NCBI GenBank assembly: GCA_017553245.1
Contig: JAFZMT010000142.1
Coordinates: 1-6,443 of the forward strand
DNA length: 6,443 nucleotides
Direction: 5' to 3'
From: Methanomicrobium sp.
GTDB taxonomy: Archaea > Halobacteriota > Methanomicrobia > Methanomicrobiales > Methanomicrobiaceae
Notes under the pieces: model-generated
Database searches by the model: none
Seen by the model: only the letters and a program-made list of their open reading frames with translations
What the model was told of the DNA's origin: nothing
In this document: positions 1 through 5,306 of the stretch, piece after piece
Layout: each line of letters begins with the position of its first letter
Numbering within the stretch: position 1 is the first letter of the stretch
Translations under genes and position numbers: made by a program

Positions 1-221
1 AATGGGCAGTGCTTACCGAACGCGACATGACATACCGCTTAAAGTGCAAATATCCCGACAAGGAGTTCAGGGGCTATGAATCGGCGTTCTGCGAGAATAT
101 GAAGCTGATTACCCCCGAAATCCTTCGCGACTGCCTCCGCGACGAAACAACCGAGGTAGTCCTGCCCGACGCTCTCATAAAGGGCGCCGGTCAGGCAATC
201 GAGAGAATGCTCAAAGTATGA
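1..221 (+). CDS. nadA: Quinolinate synthase NadA, C-terminal fragment (5' end outside window)
   Basis: NadA condenses iminoaspartate with dihydroxyacetone phosphate to give quinolinate, using a [4Fe-4S] cluster, in cytoplasmic NAD synthesis. The reading frame is open from the left edge (first whole codon at base 3) to TGA at 219-221, giving about 72 residues of the third domain. Family landmarks are a TERDMTYRLK segment, then a P-D-K-E-F stretch, then A-F-C-E-N-M-K, whose Cys (bases 90-92) matches the third cluster-binding cysteine of NadA. The ending, with ITPE, CLRDE and IERML, also fits NadA. The GTG at base 9 and the ATG at base 27 lie inside the domain and are not real starts. The gene following it is nadC, 62 bp downstream, which confirms the pathway context. 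The other two cluster cysteines and the N-terminal domains are not visible, so integrity of the whole gene cannot be judged. Confidence 0.92.
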   Translation, partial: WAVLTERDMTYRLKCKYPDKEFRGYESAFCENMKLITPEILRDCLRDETTEVVLPDALIKGAGQAIERMLKV

Positions 222-238
222 GCATATTCTGAGCATAT
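219..238. repeat. Direct repeat TGAGCATAT x2 at the nadA stop codon
   Basis: Two identical 9-bp copies, TGAGCATAT at 219-227 and 230-238, are spaced 11 bp start to start, about one DNA helical turn. The first copy contains the nadA stop codon. They lie just upstream of the TATA-like elements before nadC, so they could be a regulator binding site. No known regulator motif was recognised, and chance in an AT-rich gap is possible. Confidence 0.35.
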
Positions 239-249
239 GTTTGGTTCGG

Positions 250-266
250 CATAAATCCCATAAATC
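250..266 (+). promoter_or_regulatory. Possible TATA-like promoter elements of nadC
   Basis: Two ATAAAT-containing octamers, CATAAATC at 250-257 and again at 259-266, lie about 20-34 nt before the nadC ATG at 284. The first is at the distance expected for an archaeal TATA box giving a leaderless or very short-leader mRNA. No Shine-Dalgarno sequence precedes the ATG. nadC may instead simply be read through from nadA, since the gap is only 62 bp. Confidence 0.3.
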
Positions 267-283
267 ACATCAGAGTTAGAAAT

Positions 284-1153
284 ATGGCAATTTCACCAAA
301 ACTCATAGCGTATCTTGAAGAGGATATCGCGGGCGGCGACATAACGACCTCGGTCAGAGTGCCCAAAGGGAAGACGAGCGCGTTTATTATCGCAAAAGAG
401 GACGGCGTAATCGCCGACATGAGTGAGGCGAAGGACATCTTCAATTACTGCGGTGCCGACGCCGAAATCAGAAAACCCGACGGATCGCGGGTTGCAAAAG
501 GCGATATCGTCATGGACATCTCGGGGGATTCCCATGCCGTGCTGATTGCCGAGCGGACGGCGCTCAACATCATAGGAAGGATGAGCGGCATTGCCACGAA
601 GACAGCCCGCATCTCCGCAAAGATAAAGAAGATCAACCCGAGATGCAATGTTGCCGGCACGAGAAAGACCTCCCCGGGATTCCGCGAATACGACAAAAAA
701 GCGATTGCCTTAGGCGGCGGCGACCCGCACAGATACAATCTCTCGGATGCCTTCCTGATAAAGGACAACCATCTCGAACTCTGCACCGTAGCCGACGCCG
801 TTGCCAAGGCAAAAGCCTTCTCCGTCTATAAAAAAGTTGAAATAGAGGTCGAAAACACCGCCGATGCCCTCGCCGCCGCCGCCGCGGGTGCCGACATAAT
901 AATGTTCGACAACATGACACCCGAGATGATTAAAAGCACAATAGCGGCGCTCTCGGAGAAGTATCTCGGAAAAGGCATAACAATCGAGGTTTCGGGCGGA
1001 ATCCGCGAGGACAATGTGACTGATTACGTAATCGCGGGCGTGGACAGAATAAGCATGGGCGAACTTACTCATTCCGTAAAGAACTTCGATGTCTCACTCG
1101 ATGTCAAACCCGCAATCAAGACCGTAAACCTGGTAAAAACCGTAAAAATCTGA
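284..1153 (+). CDS. nadC: Nicotinate-nucleotide pyrophosphorylase (quinolinate phosphoribosyltransferase)
   Basis: NadC converts quinolinate and PRPP to nicotinate mononucleotide, CO2 and PPi, the step after NadA in cytoplasmic NAD synthesis. The 289-residue product is full length for the family. An N-terminal open-faced sandwich domain begins with EDIAGGDITT (13-22). The alpha/beta barrel follows with AERTALNIIGRMSGIAT (89-105), the phosphate and quinolinate-binding TRKT (126-129), GGGDPHR (144-150), LIKDNH (158-163), EIEVEN (186-191), MFDN (207-210) and SGGI (237-240). These cover the catalytic Arg, Lys, His and acidic residues of the family. The ATG at 284 starts right before the conserved N-terminus and has no Shine-Dalgarno, which suits a short-leader or leaderless archaeal mRNA. 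It follows nadA by 62 bp and is convergent with feoB. Nothing in it looks damaged. Confidence 0.97.
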   Translation: MAISPKLIAYLEEDIAGGDITTSVRVPKGKTSAFIIAKEDGVIADMSEAKDIFNYCGADAEIRKPDGSRVAKGDIVMDISGDSHAVLIAERTALNIIGRMSGIATKTARISAKIKKINPRCNVAGTRKTSPGFREYDKKAIALGGGDPHRYNLSDAFLIKDNHLELCTVADAVAKAKAFSVYKKVEIEVENTADALAAAAAGADIIMFDNMTPEMIKSTIAALSEKYLGKGITIEVSGGIREDNVTDYVIAGVDRISMGELTHSVKNFDVSLDVKPAIKTVNLVKTVKI

Positions 1154-1209
1154 TTAAAATCCGATTTTAAAATCCGATTTTCTTTTTTTCCTTTTACCTG
1201 TCCGATTTT
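1145..1209 (+). terminator. Tandem 13-bp units and T-rich terminator between convergent nadC and feoB
   Basis: Two perfect tandem copies of AAAATCCGATTTT (1156-1168 and 1169-1181) follow a degenerate half copy that includes the nadC stop codon (AAAATCTGATT, 1145-1155). Each unit is an inverted repeat (AAAATC/GATTTT around a central C). A T-rich run follows to about 1196, and TCCGATTTT occurs a third time at 1201-1209. Archaeal RNA polymerase terminates at T-rich tracts, so this probably ends nadC transcripts. Read on the minus strand, the same units also give TTTT runs just past the feoB stop, so the element may work both ways. Confidence 0.6.
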
Positions 1210-1215
1210 TCCGGC

Positions 1216-3126
1216 TCAGAAGATATTGAACAGGGCATTCAGAATTATACCCGTAACGAATCCGAGCGAAAGGGTATAACAGCAGACCGCAAGCGAGATT
1301 TTAAGCCCCATCTGCCGGTATAAAACAGCAATCGTCGAGACGCAGGGCACGAAGAGGACGCTCACGATGGCGAAGACATAGAGCTGAGCCGCACTCATGA
1401 CAGACCCCAGATTTGCCGTTCCCGAAAGAATTGCAAGCGTCTCAAACGCCATCTCCTTTCTCAGAATGCCGAAGAGAAGCGATGTCGAGGCATAGTCTGG
1501 AAGACCGAGCGCCGAATACATGAACCCCTCGAAGAGATCCTGAAATGCCGCAATAATGCCGAAGAACTGCAAAATACCCAGAACGACGCTGGATACGAGG
1601 AGAAGCGGCATTGCAATGAAGAGGAACTCCTTCATCCTAAGCCACGCCCTTGTAAGCGTCTGTTTTGCACGCGGATGTCGCATCGGCACCATCTCGAGAA
1701 TCATGCCGAACTGGTCGCCCGGGGTGACCTTAGTAAGCACGATGCCGGTGAGGATGATGAGAATAAACACGATAAGATAAATCGAGAGCGCCGCGAAGAG
1801 ACCGACGAAGGTAAAGACAATGCCCGCGATTATGACCGTTCTTGCCGAACAGGGCACCATGGTGATGAGGAAGGACGCAATAATCCTCTCCCTCTCCGAG
1901 AACTGCCGGATTGCCATGATTGCCGGGACATTGCAGCCGAATCCCAGAACCATCGGAATCAGCGCCTGCCCGTGCATTCCGATATTGTGCATGGCGCGGT
2001 CGGCGAGGAATGCCGCCCTCGTCATATACCCCGTATCCTCCAGAACCGAGATGAGTATGTAGAAGACGAAGACATACGGAAATGCGATTCCCAAGCCCGC
2101 TTCCACGGCAATCAGGAGCGAATAGACGACATTTTCAAGAAGCGGCGGCAGTGAAAGCGCATACATCGGCTGAATCAGGAAGGTCTCGAAGAGTTCGACT
2201 ATCAGCTCTTCCAGAAAAGAGCCGATGATAAAGACGCAGATAAGGGTTGTCAGCAGGATGACCGTCATTATCGGCACCCCCGTGGAAGTGCGGGTAAGAA
2301 GGCGGTCGAAGTTCCTCGCCGGCTTAAACTTCCCGTCCTTCTCAATCAGACCCCTGATGCGTTTAGCCTCGTTATGACGGTTGGCGGCAAGAATCTGATG
2401 CACCGACATCCTGTGCTTGTCTTCAATCTCGGCGGCAATCACACCCGCCGTCTCCGAGAGGTCGCTGTCGGGAAGAAGACCTTCGAGAGCCAGAAGACCG
2501 CTCAATCTGTCGCTGCCGTTAACCTTCGAGAAACTTCTGAGTGCGGCTTCGACATGGTCGTCGTAGTGCGTGACGGCACTGATTGTCTTTGCCTCGCTCT
2601 CGGCGAGCGGGATTATCCTGTCGATATTCATGCCGTCGATGGCGGCGGTCTTGAGGACGGGGCATCCGAGTATTTCGGCGAGTCTGTCGCCGTCTATGAC
2701 AAGCCCCTGCTTTTCCGCCTCGTCCGTCATGTTAAGGATGACTACGGTCGGAATCTGGAATTCCGCGACCTGAAGGAGCAGATACAGGTTTCTCTCGAGG
2801 TGTGCGGAGTCAAGAACGGCGATGAGCCTGTCGGCTTTCTTTTCGAGCAGGAACTTTCTTACCTCGGTCTCCTCCTCGTTTACGCCGTCCAGCGAATATA
2901 CGCCCGGGAAATCGATTATCTCGTAGTGCTTATCCTTGTGCACGAGGCTTCCCGTATACATGCCGACGGTCGTGCCCGGGAAGTTCGATATCTCGACGCC
3001 GATACCGGTAAGGCTGTTGAAGATAAGGGATTTGCCGACGTTGAGGTTGCCGATAAGCGCCAGTTTCAGCGTATCGGATTTTTCCGACCTTTCCGAAACC
3101 GATTCATCCCTTATTTCGTCATCCAT
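1216..3126 (-). CDS. feoB: Ferrous iron transport protein B (FeoB)
   Basis: FeoB is the membrane Fe2+ importer with an N-terminal GTPase. The 636-residue product is at the short end of the family. G-protein motifs are G1 GNLNVGKS (26-33), G2 GTTV (51-54), G3 DFPG (72-75), G4 NMTD (132-135) and a G5-like TAAIDG (160-165). A helical linker domain covers roughly 185-275. The membrane part starts near 284 and has about eight or nine hydrophobic segments. It includes the Gate-domain landmarks LEDTGYMTRAAF (362-373), GFGCNVPAIMA (395-405) and PCSART (425-430), with the conserved cysteines C398 and C426, and a late VPC (593-595). G1 has Leu where GNPNVGKS is usual. The chosen ATG sits 29 bp after the upstream regulator gene, so the two are probably cotranscribed. 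Only a weak purine-rich stretch precedes the start. No separate feoA or feoC is present; the regulator supplies a FeoA-like domain. Confidence 0.97.
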   Translation of the reverse strand: MDDEIRDESVSERSEKSDTLKLALIGNLNVGKSLIFNSLTGIGVEISNFPGTTVGMYTGSLVHKDKHYEIIDFPGVYSLDGVNEEETEVRKFLLEKKADRLIAVLDSAHLERNLYLLLQVAEFQIPTVVILNMTDEAEKQGLVIDGDRLAEILGCPVLKTAAIDGMNIDRIIPLAESEAKTISAVTHYDDHVEAALRSFSKVNGSDRLSGLLALEGLLPDSDLSETAGVIAAEIEDKHRMSVHQILAANRHNEAKRIRGLIEKDGKFKPARNFDRLLTRTSTGVPIMTVILLTTLICVFIIGSFLEELIVELFETFLIQPMYALSLPPLLENVVYSLLIAVEAGLGIAFPYVFVFYILISVLEDTGYMTRAAFLADRAMHNIGMHGQALIPMVLGFGCNVPAIMAIRQFSERERIIASFLITMVPCSARTVIIAGIVFTFVGLFAALSIYLIVFILIILTGIVLTKVTPGDQFGMILEMVPMRHPRAKQTLTRAWLRMKEFLFIAMPLLLVSSVVLGILQFFGIIAAFQDLFEGFMYSALGLPDYASTSLLFGILRKEMAFETLAILSGTANLGSVMSAAQLYVFAIVSVLFVPCVSTIAVLYRQMGLKISLAVCCYTLSLGFVTGIILNALFNIF

Positions 3127-3155
3127 CCTATCCCTTTACCCCGTATGTAATGCGG

Positions 3156-3860
3156 CTACACCTTCTCGACATATACGAGGCGTGCAATCTCGGGGCTGAT
3201 TCCGACCTCGCTGGATTTGATTGCGACGACCATGGCGCCGTTGGAGAGTTTTCTCTTTATCGTGACGGTTTCCCCGGGAATCAGCCCCATATCGCAGAGC
3301 CTGTCCGTTCTTCTCGAGCCGCCGTCGGTAAAGAGTATCTTGACGGCATCGTCCTCATTGAACTCCGAGAGATTTCGTCCGATATCGCCGGTATCGTCAT
3401 CGCGACTCCCGCCGTGCCTGTGACTGAAGCCGTGACTGAAGTGCCCGCCGTCAGGATTTCGGGTGTGCATACGGTGTTTTAAGCCGCTTTCCTTTATGTA
3501 GTTATGCAGGCGCTTGATTGTCTCCGGCGAGGCGCCGTGCTCGAGGACGCAGGCTTCTTTCGAGGCGGAATGGGAGTCCATGCCCAGTATCTCCGTGAAA
3601 AAAGATTCCAGAACGAGATGTTTTTTTATTGTGCATTCACCGAGTTTTCTGCCGGCATGAGTGAGTTTAATCCTCGGATACGCTCCGTCCCTGTCTATCC
3701 TGATAAAGTCCTCATCGCAGAGGGCTTTAAGCCCGCCTTCAATCTCGGAGATGTCTTTATTCAGGGCGTCCGCAAGTATCTTCAGGGAATCGGGTGTAAC
3801 GTCTTCGACAGAGTTATTTATTATCGCCTCAAGGTAGTCTTCGCACTCGGTGATCTCCAT
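3156..3860 (-). CDS. DtxR-family metalloregulator fused to a FeoA-like domain
   Basis: This is a metal-dependent transcriptional regulator, probably the iron sensor of the feo operon. Of 234 residues, 1-75 form the winged helix and about 76-120 the dimerisation and metal-binding domain. Visible ligand candidates are D8 and E11 (as in MntR CEDYLEAI context), H81 and E85 (as DtxR H79/E83) and C104-x2-E107-H108 in KEACVLEH, as in DtxR C102/E105/H106. The position matching DtxR H98 is Ser100, so the ancillary site is incomplete. Residues 129-149 are a His-rich linker (H129, H132, H140, H143, H147, H149). An SH3-like FeoA domain follows from about 163 to 233, with DGGSRRTDRLCDMGLIPGE (179-197). 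It is first in the operon with feoB 29 bp downstream. The metal mix (Asp as in MntR, Cys as in DtxR) leaves Fe2+ versus Mn2+ open; Fe2+ is inferred from the neighbour. TAG ends the gene at 3156-3158. Confidence 0.92.
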   Translation of the reverse strand: MEITECEDYLEAIINNSVEDVTPDSLKILADALNKDISEIEGGLKALCDEDFIRIDRDGAYPRIKLTHAGRKLGECTIKKHLVLESFFTEILGMDSHSASKEACVLEHGASPETIKRLHNYIKESGLKHRMHTRNPDGGHFSHGFSHRHGGSRDDDTGDIGRNLSEFNEDDAVKILFTDGGSRRTDRLCDMGLIPGETVTIKRKLSNGAMVVAIKSSEVGISPEIARLVYVEKV

Positions 3861-3873
3861 TTAACCGAACTAA

Positions 3874-3893
3874 TTTTTTGAGTACACATTAAA
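3874..3893. promoter_or_regulatory. Imperfect dyad, candidate metalloregulator operator at the feo promoter
   Basis: The plus strand holds TTT-N2-TG-N-GTAC-N-CA-N2-AAA, an imperfect inverted repeat centred between 3883 and 3884, flanked by T6 and A6 runs. It overlaps and lies just downstream of the TATA-like box, where a repressor would block polymerase. DtxR-family proteins bind such AT-rich dyads, and the first gene of the operon encodes one. Only seven of the ten half-site positions pair, so the assignment is inference. Confidence 0.35.
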
Positions 3894-3896
3894 AAA
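3888..3896 (-). promoter_or_regulatory. TATA-like box of the feo operon
   Basis: On the minus strand, ATTTTTTAAT lies about 28-36 nt before the regulator ATG and is preceded by a purine-rich CCAAAGA that resembles an archaeal BRE. This spacing predicts a transcript starting only a few bases before the start codon. No Shine-Dalgarno sequence is seen. It is a fair but not a strong TATA match. Confidence 0.45.
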
Positions 3897-4054
3897 TCTT
3901 TGGAATCTTAGGAAATGAGCAAAAAACCTAATGCACGACCCTGCCACCCCTCTCCTATCTCATGAGATGCGATATCCGACGACCTGCAGATCGGCAAAAT
4001 GCTCCGTGTCTCCATGTGTCTGTGCCCGTTATGTGGCTGATATGCGAAGGAATA

Positions 4055-4062
4055 ATTTATAT
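4055..4062 (+). promoter_or_regulatory. TATA box of the flavoprotein gene, predicted leaderless
   Basis: ATTTATAT, preceded by a purine-rich BRE-like CGAAGGA (4046-4052), is centred about 27 nt before the ATG at 4086. This matches the archaeal TATA-to-start distance, so the mRNA should begin at or next to the start codon. The absence of any Shine-Dalgarno sequence before the ATG agrees with this. Confidence 0.6.
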
Positions 4063-4085
4063 CATTTATCCAATTATGATCTAAC

Positions 4086-4745
4086 ATGATCAAAACCGGC
4101 AAAAAGATTGTGGCTGTTAATGCAGGACCCAGAATGGGATGGAACACGGAAACTCTGATAACCGAGGCGTCAAAAGGTGCGGAATCCGAAGGTGCGACCG
4201 TGGAGAGATTCAATCTCTTCAGGATGGAGAAGTATACCGGATGCCGATCCTGTTTCGGTTGCAAGAAAGAGAAGAATAAAGGGCATTGCATAATAAAGGA
4301 CGGACTTACGCCCGTGCTTGACGCAATCAGAGAATCGGACGGTCTGATAATAGGCTCTCCCAATTACCTCAGTGAGATGACGGCATCCTTCAGAGCACTC
4401 TACGAGAGGCTCGTCTTTCAGAATCTGACATACAACGCCGAAACGCCCTGCTGTAATCAGAACAGAATTCCCGTGCTTCTCATCATGACCAGCAATGCGC
4501 CGGATACGATGTATCTCGATCTCATGGAGAGATATAAGCAGATATTCGACATTTTCGTTGGTCCGACCGAGATACTTATCAGCGGAGATACCCTCCAGCT
4601 GAAGGATTACGGCAAGACCGATTGGGTATGGTCGTATTTCGATGTTGAAGCAAAGAAGGAGCGTCACGAGAAGGTATTCCCGCATGAATGCAGGGCGGCT
4701 TTCGGGAAGGGTGCGGCTCTGGTGCGGGAAACACAAAGGAAATAA
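4086..4745 (+). CDS. Flavodoxin-fold NAD(P)H-dependent FMN reductase-like protein
   Basis: This cytoplasmic flavoprotein (219 residues) belongs to the NADPH-dependent FMN reductase / flavodoxin-fold superfamily, which carries electrons or reduces small substrates through bound FMN. The first strand and FMN phosphate loop are at 8-22 (IVAVNAGPRMGWNTE, a variant of the usual GSPRxxGNT). A clustered-cysteine segment CRSCFGC (53-59) is followed by C68, giving C-x2-C-x2-C-x8-C, and then IIKDGL. The flavin-contacting GSPNY lies at 90-94. The C-terminal VFPHECRAAFGKG (197-209) matches related proteins of anaerobes. The cysteine pattern resembles that of iron-sulfur flavoproteins (Isf), but the last spacing is wider than the compact Isf motif, so cluster binding is uncertain. 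It is first of three co-directional genes and divergent from the feo operon. A role in iron or redox metabolism is suggested only by position. Confidence 0.88.
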   Translation: MIKTGKKIVAVNAGPRMGWNTETLITEASKGAESEGATVERFNLFRMEKYTGCRSCFGCKKEKNKGHCIIKDGLTPVLDAIRESDGLIIGSPNYLSEMTASFRALYERLVFQNLTYNAETPCCNQNRIPVLLIMTSNAPDTMYLDLMERYKQIFDIFVGPTEILISGDTLQLKDYGKTDWVWSYFDVEAKKERHEKVFPHECRAAFGKGAALVRETQRK

Positions 4746-4756
4746 TCTGAAAGACG

Positions 4757-4766
4757 AAATAATATG
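4757..4766 (+). promoter_or_regulatory. Weak TATA-like element before the GNAT gene
   Basis: AAATAATATG lies about 45-54 nt before the GNAT start codon at 4811. An internal promoter here would give a leader of about 25 nt. The 65-bp gap also permits read-through from the flavoprotein gene. Support is weak. Confidence 0.22.
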
Positions 4767-4773
4767 AACCGGG

Positions 4774-4792
4774 TCCGGAACGGGAGTCCGGA
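4774..4792 (+). repeat. TCCGGA repeat pair, possible hairpin
   Basis: TCCGGA occurs at 4774-4779 and 4787-4792, separated by 7 nt, inside a longer near-direct repeat (GTCCGGAACGG then GTCCGGAAACGG). Because TCCGGA is its own reverse complement, the pair can form a 6-bp stem with a 7-nt loop in the transcript. No T-run follows, so it is not a classic terminator. It may be an mRNA structure between the flavoprotein and GNAT genes. Confidence 0.4.
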
Positions 4793-4810
4793 AACGGAAT
4801 CAAAGAAAAT

Positions 4811-5251
4811 ATGAATCTCGAGATAATACGGGCAACCGAGAGATGGCAGCAGGCGGGCGCCTATTATGTGAGAATACAGGCGATGGCAAAGAAGCACCAC
4901 ATCACTCTGCGTCAGGAATTCGACGGGCACGATGCGCCGGATACTAAATATATCCTTGCGCTGGACGATGATTTCCCCATAGCCACCGCCAGAATGTATG
5001 AGAATGATGCGGGAAGCGTCATCATCGGCAGAATCGTCACCCTTCCCGAATACAGACATCGGGGCATAGGATCTGCCGTCGTGAAGGAGTGCGAGCGGTG
5101 GGCGGCGGAGCTCGGATACAAAAAGGTCGTTCTCGACAGCCGCGATAATAAGGTCGAATTTTACAGGAAACTCGGCTACAGGGAATGCGGAGAGCCGTAT
5201 TTTGACGGCGATACCTTCCGCTGCATACGAATGGAAAAAGACCTCTCTTAA
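4811..5251 (+). CDS. GNAT family N-acetyltransferase
   Basis: This is an acyltransferase of the GNAT fold, which moves an acetyl group from acetyl-CoA to an amine; the substrate cannot be read from the sequence. The 146-residue product is a complete single domain. It has an N-terminal strand and helix (1-28), a central beta region with PIATARMY (56-63), and GRIVTLPEYRHRGIGSAVV (73-91). That last stretch contains the acetyl-CoA pyrophosphate-binding loop R-x2-G-x-G (R82, G85, G87). VVLDSRDNKVEFYRKLGY (106-123) is the typical strand 5, helix 4 and final Tyr region. The ending, with a Cys-Ile-Arg-Met strand, also fits. The ATG at 4811 is the only start near the conserved N-terminus, preceded by an A-rich stretch without a Shine-Dalgarno. 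It lies 65 bp after the flavoprotein gene and 55 bp before the next gene, so cotranscription is possible. Confidence 0.92.
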   Translation: MNLEIIRATERWQQAGAYYVRIQAMAKKHHITLRQEFDGHDAPDTKYILALDDDFPIATARMYENDAGSVIIGRIVTLPEYRHRGIGSAVVKECERWAAELGYKKVVLDSRDNKVEFYRKLGYRECGEPYFDGDTFRCIRMEKDLS

Positions 5252-5271
5252 GGCGGTTTCGGGATAAGGCA

Positions 5272-5289
5272 ATCTGTATGATAACAGAT
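5272..5289 (+). promoter_or_regulatory. Inverted repeat ATCTGT-N6-ACAGAT over a TATA-like element
   Basis: A perfect 6-bp inverted repeat with a 6-nt centre lies in the 55-bp gap before the DUF2115-like gene. Its centre overlaps TATGATAA (5277-5284), placed about 26 nt before the ATG at 5307, so a TATA box inside an operator-like dyad is possible. A second palindrome, TCGAT-A-ATCGA (5292-5302), sits between it and the ATG. Both symmetries are seen directly; their roles are inference. Confidence 0.38.
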
Positions 5290-5306
5290 ATTCGATAATC
5301 GATAAA

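Larger units (their letters stand above)
3861..4085. other. Divergent intergenic region between the feo operon and the flavoprotein gene
   Basis: These 225 bp separate two divergent transcripts. The left 35 bp hold the feo promoter elements and the right 35 bp the flavoprotein promoter. The middle, about 3905-4045, is more GC-rich and holds a perfect 12-bp palindrome, ATCTCATGAGAT (3957-3968). A reading frame crosses it on the minus strand as a continuation of an antisense frame, but it shows no recognisable protein. I see no tRNA-like or riboswitch fold. A small RNA cannot be excluded by eye. Confidence 0.5.

Noticed and set aside
445..1072. Several minus-strand frames inside nadC
   Set aside because: All are antisense shadows of an intact, strongly conserved enzyme.
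1145..1209. CRISPR-like repeat array
   Set aside because: Units are 13 bp, directly adjacent with no spacers, and only two are perfect; it is terminator-like DNA.
1675..2154. 159-residue plus-strand frame antisense to feoB
   Set aside because: Extremely rich in Arg, His, Glu and Asp, the mirror of hydrophobic membrane codons on the other strand; not a protein.
2374..3150. 258-residue plus-strand open frame opposite the 5' part of feoB
   Set aside because: It lies fully antisense to the conserved FeoB GTPase domain, shows no recognisable family, and is best explained by codon bias of the real gene.
3957..4020. Possible small RNA or riboswitch in the divergent gap
   Set aside because: Only a short palindrome and weak stem possibilities are visible; no known riboswitch core or terminator follows.
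3908..4363. 151-residue minus-strand frame covering the divergent intergenic region
   Set aside because: Its first half is a shadow of the flavoprotein gene, the rest crosses promoter DNA, and no domain is seen.
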